Positions 42,045 to 51,823 of a DNA stretch of 64,000 bases are shown in pieces. The position numbers and the translations under genes are program-made. Source of the DNA: Sphingobacteriaceae bacterium (GTDB lineage: Bacteria; Bacteroidota; Bacteroidia; Sphingobacteriales; Sphingobacteriaceae); the NCBI GenBank assembly GCA_014380615.1, contig JACMJM010000010.1:1-64000 (forward strand). Direction: 5' to 3'. How positions within the stretch are numbered: position 1 is the first letter of the stretch; every line of letters starts with the position of its first letter. The notes under the pieces are model-generated. The model worked only from the letters and a program-made list of their open reading frames with translations, was not told the DNA's origin and did no database searches.

Positions 42045-42584
42045 ATGGAACTATTTCGCGAAGAATACCCGACTATTCAGGATGACTTAAGAGTTGATCC
42101 TTCCAGAGAAGAATCTATTAATGATGATGTGGATTATAGCAACGATGACCTGGGCGAAAACACGGAAATTACGCCTCTGGGCGATGCTGTAGAAGAAGAT
42201 GAAATTAATGATTCGTTGATCGACCCGGATGATGAGGATTATGGCGACGACGTAGATGTTGATTTGGATACAGAGGAAGACATTGAGGAGGACGATGATA
42301 TTGCTGATATCAACTCACAGATTGATCCTGATGACGATCTTGAGGATGACGATGATGATTTATTAAGTGACGATGACGATCTTGACACAACTATTACACC
42401 CGATCTTGATGACGATGATGATTTGCTTGCCGACGACGACTTTGTTGACGATGATGAGGATTTAGATGATGAAGCTACCGCAAGTGCCGACACCAATGCA
42501 GACTTTACTTCCCGTCCTCATGGCCGTGTAACGGGTACGATGTTAGATCATGAACCTGGCTTGCCAGGCTCGGATAGGTTGTAA
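42045..42584 (+). CDS. Highly acidic Asp-rich protein
   Basis: 179 residues, over a third Asp or Glu, with runs such as DDDLEDDDDDLLSDDDDLDT in the middle. N-terminus MELFREEYPTIQDDLRVDPS and C-terminus HGRVTGTMLDHEPGLPGSDR are less biased. No signal peptide, probably disordered; similar Asp-rich proteins are found in Sphingobacteriaceae. Followed after 2 bp by a small basic protein gene. Confidence 0.7.
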   Translation: MELFREEYPTIQDDLRVDPSREESINDDVDYSNDDLGENTEITPLGDAVEEDEINDSLIDPDDEDYGDDVDVDLDTEEDIEEDDDIADINSQIDPDDDLEDDDDDLLSDDDDLDTTITPDLDDDDDLLADDDFVDDDEDLDDEATASADTNADFTSRPHGRVTGTMLDHEPGLPGSDRL

Positions 42585-42586
42585 TT

Positions 42587-42763
42587 ATGACAAACGAAAA
42601 ATCAAAACACAATCATACTGGCCAAACTCCTTCGGATATACCGTCTGAGAAGCTAATTCATCCTCCTAAAAAGAAGAGCCAGAAGAAAATTGTTTCAAAA
42701 AGCGATTTTAATACTACAGCGAAAGATCCTAATCTGGGAAGCAGGAATACTACAGGACGATAA
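42587..42763 (+). CDS. Small basic protein (58 aa)
   Basis: ATG 2 bp after the acidic gene. 58 residues, Lys-rich: PPKKKSQKKIVSKSDFNTTA, no membrane segment. Acidic and basic proteins in one two-gene operon suggest charge pairing, but this is inference. The terminator follows the stop by 3 bp, supporting it as the true operon end. Confidence 0.65.
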   Translation: MTNEKSKHNHTGQTPSDIPSEKLIHPPKKKSQKKIVSKSDFNTTAKDPNLGSRNTTGR

Positions 42764-42766
42764 AAC

Positions 42767-42797
42767 AACAAAGCCCCGTTCGGGGCTTTGTTGTTTT
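42767..42797. terminator. Intrinsic terminator
   Basis: AACAAAGCCCC, loop GTTC, GGGGCTTTGTT, then GTTTT on the plus strand; A-rich flank also allows use for accD on the minus strand. Confidence 0.88.
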
Positions 42798-42807
42798 AGT
42801 TTAAAAT

Positions 42808-43653
42808 CTAATTATTCATCATTTTAAGAAAAGTAGCAAGCTTTTCTTTCATTTGACGACGGTCTACTATAAAATCGAGAAAGCCATGTTCTAAAACAAA
42901 TTCTGATGTTTGGAATCCTTTAGGTAGATCTTTTTTAATGGTCTCTTTTATAACACGAGGGCCGGCAAATCCGATCAGTGCTCCGGGTTCAGCGATATTT
43001 ACGTCGCCAAGCATTGCGTATGATGCGGTTACCCCCCCTGTGGTAGGATCGGTAAGCAATGATATATAAGGAATTTTGGCTTTACTCAGCAAGGCAAGTT
43101 TAGCTGATGTTTTGGCCATTTGCATAAGTGAAAAAGCAGCTTCCATCATCCTCGCACCGCCAGATTTTGAAATCATCAAAAACGGAATGCGGTGTTTTAT
43201 GCAATAATCGATAGAGCGTGCTATCTTTTCACCCACAACAGAACCCATGGAGCCTCCGATAAAATTGAAATCCATGCAGGCCACAACCAAATCCTGATTG
43301 TCTATTTTTCCATGTCCGGAGCGAATCGCATCAACAAGCCCGGTTTTTTTATTGCTCTCAATAAGCCTTTCAGTGTATTTTTTATTATCGTTAAAATTTA
43401 AGGGATCTCCTGAGCGGAGCGAGGGAAAGAGTTCTGTAAACTCATTATTATCGAACAAAAGGGAAAAGTACTCTTTTGAGCCTATGCGAAGGTGGTAATT
43501 GCAATAATGGCATACATATTTGTTTTCTACCTGTTCTGCATAATGTAATGGCTTTTTACACTCCGGACATTTGTTCCACATCCCGTCTGGAGCTTCTTTC
43601 TTTTCTTCGGTAGAAGTGATAATTCCTTTTTTTTCTCGTTTGAACCAGGCCAT
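42808..43653 (-). CDS. accD: Acetyl-CoA carboxylase carboxyltransferase subunit beta
   Basis: 281 residues. Transfers the carboxyl group from biotin to acetyl-CoA to make malonyl-CoA. N-terminal zinc ribbon [16 protein letters not shown] ... [11 protein letters not shown] (four Cys, about 28-52), then the crotonase-like core with [31 protein letters not shown] (about 163-182) and [18 protein letters not shown]. Full length. Confidence 0.95.
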   Translation of the reverse strand: MAWFKREKKGIITSTEEKKEAPDGMWNKCPECKKPLHYAEQVENKYVCHYCNYHLRIGSKEYFSLLFDNNEFTELFPSLRSGDPLNFNDNKKYTERLIESNKKTGLVDAIRSGHGKIDNQDLVVACMDFNFIGGSMGSVVGEKIARSIDYCIKHRIPFLMISKSGGARMMEAAFSLMQMAKTSAKLALLSKAKIPYISLLTDPTTGGVTASYAMLGDVNIAEPGALIGFAGPRVIKETIKKDLPKGFQTSEFVLEHGFLDFIVDRRQMKEKLATFLKMMNN

Positions 43654-43814
43654 ATATCTTTTTGGAATAAGCGGTACAAATAAACGAATTTTTAACAGAA
43701 CCCTTTGTATTTATCTATTGTTATGAATATTTATCATCTATTTAGGAATAATGAATAGATCATCATTAAGCTTAAATAATTTTTTTATTTTCGGGCACAA
43801 TTAGTTAAAAGAAT

Positions 43815-44894
43815 ATGAATCTTAAAAATTATAAAGGTGTTTTATACGGAGATGCGGTTCAACAACTGTTCGAACAGGCTAAAAAGCATCAGTTTGCGTT
43901 GCCAGCTGTAAATGTTATAAATACAAACTCGATAAATGCGGTGATGGAAACAGCCAAAGCTGTTAATTCTCCTGTTATTGTACAACTTTCAAACGGTGGC
44001 GCTCAGTTTTATGCCGGGAAATCGTTAAATAATGAGAAACTGGAGGCCTGTATTTTAGGTGCGGTATCTGCGGCCCGACACGTGCATTTACTAGCTGAGC
44101 ATTATGGTGTAGCGGTTATTTTGCACACAGACCATGCTGCCAAGAAGTTATTACCATGGATAGACGGTTTGCTTTCACACGGCGAGCGTTTCCACCAGCA
44201 AACCGGAAAACCTTTATTCTCATCTCACATGTTGGATCTTTCGGAAGAGCCGATTGAAGAGAACCTCGAAATATCTAAAACATATCTGGAGCGCATGAAG
44301 AAACTAGGTATGACCATCGAAATTGAACTTGGTGTTACCGGTGGAGAAGAAGATGGAGTTGATAATTCGGATGTTGACAGTTCAAAATTATATACTCAGC
44401 CATCTGAAGTTGCTTACGCTTATAAAGAACTAAGCGAAATAAGCCCAAGATTTACTATCGCAGCGGCTTTTGGCAACGTTCATGGTGTTTACAAGCCCGG
44501 TAATGTTAAACTTCAGCCGGTTATCCTGAAAAATTCTCAGGATCACATCCGTAAAGAGTTTAATATTGAGGAAGAGAAGCCAATCAACTTTGTGTTCCAT
44601 GGCGGATCAGGTTCTTCTAAAGAGGAAATAAGAGAGGCGATTTCTTATGGCGCTATCAAAATGAATATCGATACCGATATGCAGTGGGCTTTTTGGGAAG
44701 GAATTAAAGATTTTTATCAGTCGAAAGAAGCCTATCTTCAAGCTCAGATCGGAAATCCTGAAGGTGCTGATTCTCCTAATAAGAAATTTTACGATCCGCG
44801 TGTTTGGTTGCGTAAGGGAGAGGAAAATTTCGTTAAACGTTTGACGCAGGCATTCGAAGATTTGAATTGTATTAACGCGAACGAAAAGCTTTAA
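43815..44894 (+). CDS. fbaA: Class II fructose-bisphosphate aldolase
   Basis: 359 residues, zinc-dependent. VILHTDHAAKKLLPW (catalytic Asp and zinc His, about 105), IEIELGVTGGEEDGVDNSDV (about 175), GNVHGVYKPGNVKLQP (about 221) and VFHGGSGSSKEEIREAISYG (about 262), KMNIDTDMQWA. FbaA type by length. Own terminator. Confidence 0.95.
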   Translation: MNLKNYKGVLYGDAVQQLFEQAKKHQFALPAVNVINTNSINAVMETAKAVNSPVIVQLSNGGAQFYAGKSLNNEKLEACILGAVSAARHVHLLAEHYGVAVILHTDHAAKKLLPWIDGLLSHGERFHQQTGKPLFSSHMLDLSEEPIEENLEISKTYLERMKKLGMTIEIELGVTGGEEDGVDNSDVDSSKLYTQPSEVAYAYKELSEISPRFTIAAAFGNVHGVYKPGNVKLQPVILKNSQDHIRKEFNIEEEKPINFVFHGGSGSSKEEIREAISYGAIKMNIDTDMQWAFWEGIKDFYQSKEAYLQAQIGNPEGADSPNKKFYDPRVWLRKGEENFVKRLTQAFEDLNCINANEKL

Positions 44895-44918
44895 TCGTAA
44901 GAAATTAAAAAATAAATA

Positions 44919-44946
44919 AACGCCGGGCCAACAGCCTGGCGTTTTT
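44919..44946 (+). terminator. Intrinsic terminator after fbaA
   Basis: AACGCCGGGC, short loop, GCCTGGCGTT followed by TTT. Sits 25 bp after the stop codon and directly ahead of the next gene. Confidence 0.85.
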
Positions 44947-44957
44947 GTTGAAACGAA

Positions 44958-45389
44958 ATGATAGAAGTTAAAAAAGCGGCTGGGCAGGAAGAGTTAGATT
45001 CCATTCACCGGATTCGGAGGAAAGTTTTTATTGAAGAACAAAACTGTCCGCCGGAACTTGAGTGGGAAAGCGAGGATGAATGTGTTCATTTTTTAGCTAT
45101 GCTTAACGGTGAGCCTGCCGGAACAGCCAGGTGGTGGCCCACCCCCAAAGGGATTAAATTGCAGCGCTTTGCGGTGTTAAAAGAATACAGAGGAATAGGA
45201 GTGGGGCAGGCTTTAGTTAAAGCTGTACTTGATGATTTGCCCTCGGGTACAAATTATGTTTATCTCCACGCACAAATTCAAGCCTGTTCCTTATATGAGA
45301 AGTTTGGATTTAAGAAGGAGGGGCCCGAGTTTGATGAAGTAGGAATAAGGCACTTTAAAATGGTGCTTAGGCCTGGCGAAAAATCCTAG
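44958..45389 (+). CDS. GNAT-family N-acetyltransferase
   Basis: 143 residues. AcCoA loop KEYRGIGVGQALVKAV (about 74-89) after LQRFAVL; early block HRIRRKVFIEEQNCPPELEW as in ElaA/YjcF-like acetyltransferases; C-terminal CSLYEKFGFKKEGPEFDEVG. Substrate unknown. The 3' end overlaps the convergent HMG-CoA lyase gene by 23 bp. Confidence 0.88.
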   Translation: MIEVKKAAGQEELDSIHRIRRKVFIEEQNCPPELEWESEDECVHFLAMLNGEPAGTARWWPTPKGIKLQRFAVLKEYRGIGVGQALVKAVLDDLPSGTNYVYLHAQIQACSLYEKFGFKKEGPEFDEVGIRHFKMVLRPGEKS

Positions 45390-46236
45390 CTGAAAAATCC
45401 ATCGCTTCCTGAAAAGCTTGCATTTTAAGGCCCGTGAATTCATTTTTTTCGGTAAGATACGCTAACAAATTCTCGGTAGCGATATTGCCGGTAAGAGTGT
45501 CTGTTGCCATAGGGCAGCCTCCGTATCCTTTAAGGGCGGTATCAAACCGTCGGCAGCCGCTTTCATAGGCCGCATTAATTTTATCTCTCCAACCGTCCGG
45601 CTTGCTATGTAAGTGAACACCAATTTCGGTTTCAGGAAAACTTAGGCTAATAATTTTATAGAGTTTAGAAATACTCTCGGGAGTTGCAGCACCTACCGTG
45701 TCTGAAAGTGCTATCGTAGATACTCCTCTTTCTACTAAGTCCCTGGTCCGGTTAATAACAATTTCCTCATCCCATACCTCCTGATAAGGATTTCCGAAAG
45801 CCATAGAAAGATAGATGACTGCTTGTTTATTTGAATCGCGGCATTTTTCCAGTAATTTTTCAACTACAGATAAAGAAGTTTTTATATCGGAGTTTGTATT
45901 TCGCGTTTGAAAGGTCTCAGACACAGAGAAAGGATATCCCAGATAAGTTATCGCATTATGTTTTATGGCTTCCTCTACGCCTCTCAAATTAGCTACAATG
46001 GCCAATAGTTTGGTTGGAGAATTGCTAAGATCAAGTTTCTTTAAAACTTTAGCAGTATCAGCCATCTGTGGAATGGCCTGCGGAGATACAAAGCTTCCAA
46101 AGTCGAGTGTATCAAACCCCACCTGTAAAAGTAGATTTAGATAGTTAATCTTATCTTCTGTTGCGACAAAATAACTTAAACCCTGCATGGCGTCGCGGGG
46201 GCATTCTACCAATTTTATTCTTTTCTCAGTGTCCAA
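45367..46236 (-). CDS. Hydroxymethylglutaryl-CoA lyase
   Basis: 289 residues, DRE-TIM metallolyase: VECPRDAMQG (metal Asp, about 15), GVHLHSKPD (metal His pair, about 208), and the catalytic cysteine loop ALKGYGGCPMATDTLTGN (about 240). Splits HMG-CoA into acetoacetate and acetyl-CoA in leucine breakdown, which fits a leucine dehydrogenase gene elsewhere in the window. 3 bp from the NDH-2 gene. Confidence 0.9.
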   Translation of the reverse strand: MDTEKRIKLVECPRDAMQGLSYFVATEDKINYLNLLLQVGFDTLDFGSFVSPQAIPQMADTAKVLKKLDLSNSPTKLLAIVANLRGVEEAIKHNAITYLGYPFSVSETFQTRNTNSDIKTSLSVVEKLLEKCRDSNKQAVIYLSMAFGNPYQEVWDEEIVINRTRDLVERGVSTIALSDTVGAATPESISKLYKIISLSFPETEIGVHLHSKPDGWRDKINAAYESGCRRFDTALKGYGGCPMATDTLTGNIATENLLAYLTEKNEFTGLKMQAFQEAMDFSARIFRQA

Positions 46237-46239
46237 TTT

Positions 46240-47532
46240 TTATTTATGAGCAGTGTCTTCAGTCATGGATTCTCGATTAAATGGCCTAATAATAAGCCGG
46301 GTTCCCCTATCGTAACTAAAATAGCTCCACATCCAATTTACAAATACAACCAGCTTATTTCTGAATCCTACAAGGCTCATTAAATGTACAAACATCCATA
46401 CAAACCAGGCAAACACTCCCTGGAATCTTATCTTGCCAATATCTACTACCGCCCGATTTCTTCCCACGGTTGCCATAGAGCCTTTGTCGAAGTATTTAAA
46501 TGGTTCGGGCTCTTCCTTGTTTATAATCCTGAGAAGGTTTTTAGCTAGCAATTTGCCCTGTTGCATGGCCACCGGCGCAACTCCGGGATGTCCGTTAGGT
46601 GTTTCGTCTGTAATCATCGCCGCCACATCGCCGATAGCGAAAATAGTGTTATGCCCGTCTATCCTGTTTACGGTATCAACCTTTATTCTCCCGCCTCTTA
46701 CCAAATGCTCTTTTGAGATACCTTCGGGAAATTCACCTTTTACACCTGCAGACCATAATACGTTTTTAGAGAATATCTCTATTCCGCCCGACAGTTTAAT
46801 AATCTCACCATCATATGATATCACAGTTACTCCCGTCATAACAGTAACCCCCATTTCTAAAAGAAACTCTTTGGCACTGCGTTGAGCTTGAGTAGACATT
46901 GGTCCTAGCACAGCAGGGGAGCCTTCTATCAGGTAGATATTAACATCGTCGATATTTAATTCGGGATAATCATTTTTAAGAACATGTCTTTTAAGTTCTG
47001 AGATGGCGCCAGATAATTCCACCCCTGTTGGGCCACCACCTACCACTACAAAATTTAAAAGTGTGGGATCAGGCTCTATCAAGGCCTCTTCAAGGTTTTG
47101 TAAAATCATACTCCTTAAATTCAAGGCCTCCGGTATGGTTTTCATCGGCATAGTATAATGCTCTAACTCCTTAGAACCAAAAAAGTTGGTATCAGAGCCG
47201 GTTGCTAAAACCAGGTAATCGTATTCAAACTCGCCAACGGTAGTTAGAATGGTGTTTTTTTCAGGAGCGATAGACAATACCTCCGCATTTCTGAAAGAGA
47301 AGTTGCTTTGTCCTTTAAATATTTTTCGAAGAGGGAATGCTATTGAATCAGCTTCCAGTCCGCCTGTAGCAACCTGATATAAAAGCGGCTGGAAGGTATG
47401 GTAATTATGCCTGTCGAGCATCAAAACCTGAACCTCTTTGTTTTTTAGTTTCTTGGCTAACTGTATGCCGCCAAATCCGCCGCCTACTATAATTATTTTG
47501 GGGAAATTTACTGAAGAGCCTGGTGCAGTCAT
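46240..47532 (-). CDS. ndh: Type II NADH dehydrogenase (NDH-2)
   Basis: 430 residues, non-proton-pumping NADH:quinone oxidoreductase. FAD-binding IIIVGGGFGGIQLAKKL (about 12-28), NADH-binding FVVVGGGPTGVELSGAI (about 161-177), second FAD block NTIFAIGDVAA (about 295). The C-terminal part FAWFVWMFVHLMSLVGFRNK is membrane-associating. Quinone motif AQQG appears as AMQQGKLLAKNL. Confidence 0.92.
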   Translation of the reverse strand: MTAPGSSVNFPKIIIVGGGFGGIQLAKKLKNKEVQVLMLDRHNYHTFQPLLYQVATGGLEADSIAFPLRKIFKGQSNFSFRNAEVLSIAPEKNTILTTVGEFEYDYLVLATGSDTNFFGSKELEHYTMPMKTIPEALNLRSMILQNLEEALIEPDPTLLNFVVVGGGPTGVELSGAISELKRHVLKNDYPELNIDDVNIYLIEGSPAVLGPMSTQAQRSAKEFLLEMGVTVMTGVTVISYDGEIIKLSGGIEIFSKNVLWSAGVKGEFPEGISKEHLVRGGRIKVDTVNRIDGHNTIFAIGDVAAMITDETPNGHPGVAPVAMQQGKLLAKNLLRIINKEEPEPFKYFDKGSMATVGRNRAVVDIGKIRFQGVFAWFVWMFVHLMSLVGFRNKLVVFVNWMWSYFSYDRGTRLIIRPFNRESMTEDTAHK

Positions 47533-47601
47533 GGTATACTAACTGTATTTATGGTAAAAAGTTGAAACTATTCACTTTAGCTAAATTATCAAAATAAAAA
47601 A

Positions 47602-47626
47602 GCACCCATCCCGAAAGGAATGAGTG
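47602..47626 (-). terminator. Intrinsic terminator of secDF
   Basis: Minus strand: GCACTCATTCC, loop, GGGATGGGTGC followed by TTTTTTATTTT. Stem includes G-T pairs. 25 bp past the secDF stop. Confidence 0.8.
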
Positions 47627-47650
47627 CCTGGATTTATTTTTGTAAGAATA

Positions 47651-50644
47651 TTAAGCTTGAACTTTTACCGGCTCGGGTTTAACCTCAACTTTGTTTTTAA
47701 TCATTTCAACAACGAAAGGTGTCGCAACGAAAAGAGATGAATAAGTACCGAAAATAACACCGATCAACATCGCGAAAGAGAATCCTCTAAGAATATCCCC
47801 GCCAAAGATGAAGATTACTAATAGAACAGCCATTGTACAGATACCGGTTACTACCGTGCGGCTCAATGTACTGTTTAGTGCGTTATTGATAACGGTAGGC
47901 AGGTTTTCGTTCTTTGTGTTGCGTTCGTTAATATATTCCCTTACACGGTCAAATACTACCACCGTATCGTTTATCGAATAACCCATTACAGTTAGTACAG
48001 CAGCAATAAACGCCTGATCAATATCTAACGAGAATGGAACCAGTCCGTCTAATAATGAGAATATCGAAAGAAGAACCAGTACGTCGTGCAGCAAGGCAAC
48101 GATAGCGGATACACCAAACTGCCAGCGGCGGAACCTGATGAGGATATAAACGAAAATTATTATGATCGTGAATATTACAGAGTAGATGGCAGAGACTTTA
48201 ATGTCGTTCGCAATGGTAGGCCCTACTTTTTGCGCATCTTTTATCTCATAATCAGGACTGATTTGTTTTAATCCGTTATTTAATTTTTGCGATACTTCTG
48301 ATTCAGCGGCCTCGGTAGCGTCGTCAATCCTGTACGAAGTGGTAATTTTAACTTCATTTGCATTTAAGCCTATTGTTTTAACTTCTGGTGCTGATCCAAA
48401 CTCTTTTGCTAATACCGTACGTACATCATTTGTATTAACATCTTTGCTAAACTCAACAAAATAAGAGCGACCACCTTTAAAGTCTACACCCAGGCTAAAG
48501 CCTTTTGTAAACATTGATACCAGACCGGCGATAATGATTATTCCCGAAAGGAGATAGAATTTTCTTCTTCCAGCTATAAAATCGAACTTAGAATCCTTAA
48601 ACAGGTTTTGTGTCGCTTTAATCGAGAAGCTGATCGGCTTATCATTTTTAAGCATCCATTCGAATATTAAACGGGTGATAAAAATAGCCGCAAATAAAGA
48701 TGTAAGAATACCTATCATCAAAGTGGTTGCGAAACCTGCGATTGGTCCGCTTCCGAATACGTAAAGTACAACTCCTGTTAAAAATGTAGTGATATTCGAA
48801 TCGAGGATTGATGACATAGCTTTGCTGAATCCTTCGGCAATTGCGGTTCTTAAACTTTTTCCTGCTGTTAACTCTTCTCGAACTCGCTCATAGATGAGTA
48901 CGTTCGCATCAACCGACATACCCAAAGAGAGTACTATACCCGCAATACCAGGTAATGTAAGTACTGCCCCCAGCGAAGCCAGAACTCCCATCAGGAAGAA
49001 TAAGTTCACCATTAAAGCAACGTTAGCTACCCAGCCTGCTTTATTGTAATACATCGCCATAAAAAGCAAGATTACAGCGATACCGATCAAGGTTGAGATT
49101 AATCCTTTTTGAATTGACTCTGCTCCCAGAGACGGCCCTACAACATACTCGCTTACTATTTTAGCGGGAGCAGGTAAGCGTCCGGCTTTTAAAACGTTCG
49201 CAAGATCTTTTGTGTCCTCAGGAGTAAAGTTTCCTGTAATTTGTGAAGTTCCACCGGGGATTTCATTTTGAACCGTAGGCGCGGAATATACATAGTTATC
49301 TAAAACGATAGCGATGGATTTGTTATCATTCGGATTGTTGGCATCTCCGGCAGCTAATGCTGTAACTTGTTTCCATCTGCGGGCTCCATCGACGTTCATA
49401 CTCATTGAAACTTGCAACTGGCCGTCTTGTCCAACATCATCACGGGCATCTGTAATCACATCTCCGGCCAAAGCAGGAGTGCCGTCAAATCCGGTAGCTT
49501 TTAAAGCGTGTAATTCAAAAACATCAGCTTCTTCGCTAACGGCTTTAACTGCCCAGAAGAATCTGGCGTTTGCCGGAATCATTGCTTTAACAGTGGGACT
49601 GTTTAAATAGGAGTTTACTTTTGCGGTGTCTTTTTGGGCTGAGTAACCAATTACCGAACCCGGCCTTAAAGAAGCCTGCCCGTTTTGCCCCTGATAAGTT
49701 GCGGGAGCAAGAATGGCGAATAAAGGATTCTTTTTAGCTTGTTCTGCCTGGTTAACCGCTAGCTTGGATGTGTCTTTTCCGGCAGAGTCTTTTTTAGTGC
49801 CGAGAGTAGCGAGTTTACCGCCACCCTGTGCAGGAGCCGTAGTAGCTGCGGCTTTAGTAGTGTCTTTCGCCGGTTGCTGAACAGCAGCAATCGTCTTGTT
49901 TATGTTTTCGAGGAGAGGAAAGATCTCCATATTGTCAAACGTTTCCCAGAACTCCAATTTTGCAGATCCCGATAAAAGTTTACGCACACGTTGCTGATCG
50001 GAAACTCCTGGTAGTTCAATCAGGATTCTGTTTGTTCCTTCCTGTTTCTGGATATTTGGAGAAGTAACACCGAATTTATCGATACGGGTACGAAGAACGT
50101 TGAACGATCTGTCGATAGCACTTTCAGATTCTTTATGAAGAAACTTAATTACATCCTTATTGCTGGCATCAGGTTTTATCCAGGCCGAATTTTCTTTGGT
50201 TGCAAAATATGTTGCAAGCTTTCCGCTCGGATTTAACTTTTCGAACTCCTTGCCAAATAGATCGATAAAATGATCTGAACTGTTATTTTGTCTGGTCTCC
50301 GCATTTCTTAAAGCTGTAGTAAAAGCCTGATCGGAAGGTTTGTTAGCCAGGTTACTTACCAGTTCGGTAAGAGAAATTTCCATGGTAACATTCATTCCGC
50401 CTTTTAAGTCAAGCCCAAGAGGAATCTCACGTTCTTTTACATAGTTATAAGTAAACGGGAGGAAATCGAATACAGGCTGTGTGCCCATCGAATCCAGGTA
50501 TATTTTTTGTTTTAAAGGGTCGCCTTTGGCATATTTCTCTGCGCTATTCTCAACCTTGTTTGCCATCCACGTAAACGATAGGGAGTATAAACACCCGATT
50601 GTTAACGCTATAGCGACGAATTTAATCAGTCCTTTACCTTGCAT
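47651..50644 (-). CDS. secDF: Protein translocase SecDF (fused SecD and SecF)
   Basis: 997 residues. SecD half: first helix (about 8-26), large periplasmic part, a Lys/Ala/Thr-rich insertion at about 258-300 (KDTTKAAATTAPAQGGGKLA), helices from about 500 with SVDANVLIYERVREEL. SecF half starts near 665 (FDFIAGRRKFYLLSG) and holds VMGYSINDTVVVFDRVREYI (about 905). Uses proton motive force to complete export. Fusion is normal in Bacteroidota. Partner YajC is at 33204. Confidence 0.96.
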   Translation of the reverse strand: MQGKGLIKFVAIALTIGCLYSLSFTWMANKVENSAEKYAKGDPLKQKIYLDSMGTQPVFDFLPFTYNYVKEREIPLGLDLKGGMNVTMEISLTELVSNLANKPSDQAFTTALRNAETRQNNSSDHFIDLFGKEFEKLNPSGKLATYFATKENSAWIKPDASNKDVIKFLHKESESAIDRSFNVLRTRIDKFGVTSPNIQKQEGTNRILIELPGVSDQQRVRKLLSGSAKLEFWETFDNMEIFPLLENINKTIAAVQQPAKDTTKAAATTAPAQGGGKLATLGTKKDSAGKDTSKLAVNQAEQAKKNPLFAILAPATYQGQNGQASLRPGSVIGYSAQKDTAKVNSYLNSPTVKAMIPANARFFWAVKAVSEEADVFELHALKATGFDGTPALAGDVITDARDDVGQDGQLQVSMSMNVDGARRWKQVTALAAGDANNPNDNKSIAIVLDNYVYSAPTVQNEIPGGTSQITGNFTPEDTKDLANVLKAGRLPAPAKIVSEYVVGPSLGAESIQKGLISTLIGIAVILLFMAMYYNKAGWVANVALMVNLFFLMGVLASLGAVLTLPGIAGIVLSLGMSVDANVLIYERVREELTAGKSLRTAIAEGFSKAMSSILDSNITTFLTGVVLYVFGSGPIAGFATTLMIGILTSLFAAIFITRLIFEWMLKNDKPISFSIKATQNLFKDSKFDFIAGRRKFYLLSGIIIIAGLVSMFTKGFSLGVDFKGGRSYFVEFSKDVNTNDVRTVLAKEFGSAPEVKTIGLNANEVKITTSYRIDDATEAAESEVSQKLNNGLKQISPDYEIKDAQKVGPTIANDIKVSAIYSVIFTIIIIFVYILIRFRRWQFGVSAIVALLHDVLVLLSIFSLLDGLVPFSLDIDQAFIAAVLTVMGYSINDTVVVFDRVREYINERNTKNENLPTVINNALNSTLSRTVVTGICTMAVLLVIFIFGGDILRGFSFAMLIGVIFGTYSSLFVATPFVVEMIKNKVEVKPEPVKVQA

Positions 50645-50759
50645 TTTGATTTATATTGTATTGTTATTTTATTTTGAGCCCTTCTCAGATAAGACGGCAA
50701 ATCTAAGTAAATTTTTAATTTATGAAATTCTTTAATTTTGAAAAAATACGGTGGGGGTT

Positions 50760-51245
50760 TTAGCGCCTTTTGTAGGTTAAAAACGTATAAGAAAAAGGTG
50801 TCTTTTCATCCGGTTCAAAATCTTCTCTTTCAATTTCTATCCACTCATCAGACGAAATTTCAGGAAAGAACGTATCGGCCTCAAAGCTTTGGTTAATTTT
50901 GGTTAAATAAATATAGTTAAGGGCCGAAAGTGATTGTTTAAATATTTCGGCGCCGCCGATGATAAACACTTCCTCCTCCTGATTACACATGGATAACGCA
51001 CTTTCTAGAGAGTTTGTGGTTTCAGCACTGGGTAAACTTAGACCACTTTGGCGGGTAATTACGATATTTCTGCGATTAGGCAGAGCTCTACCCATACTAT
51101 CGAAAGTTTTACGGCCCATAATAATGCTATGGCCCGTAGTGATGTTTTTAAACCTTTTCAGGTCTGCCGGAAAATGGACAAGGAGTTGGTTGTTTTTGCC
51201 CATGCCCCAATTTTGATCGATTACTACTACGGCGGATAAGTTCAT
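50760..51245 (-). CDS. folA: Dihydrofolate reductase
   Basis: 161 residues. N-terminal VVVIDQNWGMGKNNQLLVHF, FKNITTGHSIIMGRKTFDSM, RRNIVITRQ, and EVFIIGGAEIFKQSL (about 108). Reduces dihydrofolate made by ThyA, encoded upstream on the same strand but separated by a RAYT insertion at 51253-51890. Confidence 0.94.
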   Translation of the reverse strand: MNLSAVVVIDQNWGMGKNNQLLVHFPADLKRFKNITTGHSIIMGRKTFDSMGRALPNRRNIVITRQSGLSLPSAETTNSLESALSMCNQEEEVFIIGGAEIFKQSLSALNYIYLTKINQSFEADTFFPEISSDEWIEIEREDFEPDEKTPFSYTFLTYKRR

Positions 51246-51252
51246 TTTGTTT

Positions 51253-51391
51253 TATAGCCCATGATTTTAACCATGGGGTGAATGTATATATAGCCCATGG
51301 TTTTAACCATGGGGTGAATGTATATAAAGCCCATTGTTAAAACCATGGGTAAATGTTATGCGATTTATATATTAAATGGTTTTAACCATTT
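51253..51391. repeat. REP-like palindromes, left of the RAYT gene
   Basis: Four palindromes: CCCATGATTTTAACCATGGGG (51258-51278), CCCATGGTTTTAACCATGGGG (51294-51314), GCCCATTGTTAAAACCATGGG (51329-51349) and AAATGGTTTTAACCATTT (51374-51391). The first two are followed by TGAATGTATATA. The last one contains the RAYT stop codon. Confidence 0.85.
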
Positions 51392-51813
51392 ACCTGATAC
51401 AGTTTCATAAACCCTTCATATTCATTTTCAAAGCTAAGCTTTTGATGATGCGATTTTTGATTTTTTATATACTGGTACACTTTACCAAGTTGAGATTCAC
51501 TAACTGAATAAGCCGCATACCCTGTTTGCCATGAAAATTTTTCAGTGGTCATATCATTTTCGTTTATCCAATGAGCCGTGCTGCCTTTAACTTGTTTTAT
51601 CACGTCAGCAATCGATTTCTGAGGGCTTAATAAAAATAAACAATGAATATGGTCTGGCATGCCGTTTATAATGCGGACAGAACAACCAATTTCTCTGAAT
51701 TGCTTGCTTAGATAATTATACACCTCATTTTCAATGTTTAGCTGAATTAGAGGAAGACGTTCTTTGGTGGCCCAGATTGCGTGTATCCATATTTTATGTA
51801 GAGAATGAGACAT
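51382..51813 (-). CDS. REP-associated tyrosine transposase (RAYT, IS200-like)
   Basis: 143 residues, Y1_Tnp family. HUH metal motif DHIHCLF (His55, His57), catalytic Tyr115 in YQYIKNQKSHHQ, N-terminal HKIWIHAIWATKERLPLI. Such single-copy domesticated transposases act on REP-type hairpins, and matching palindromes lie on both sides here. It interrupts the usual neighbourhood of folA and thyA. Confidence 0.92.
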   Translation of the reverse strand: MSHSLHKIWIHAIWATKERLPLIQLNIENEVYNYLSKQFREIGCSVRIINGMPDHIHCLFLLSPQKSIADVIKQVKGSTAHWINENDMTTEKFSWQTGYAAYSVSESQLGKVYQYIKNQKSHHQKLSFENEYEGFMKLYQVNG

Positions 51814-51823
51814 GTTAGATGGA

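Noticed and set aside
42239..42496. Ser-rich frame opposite the acidic gene.
   Set aside because: It is the antisense of GAT/GAC codons and not a real gene.
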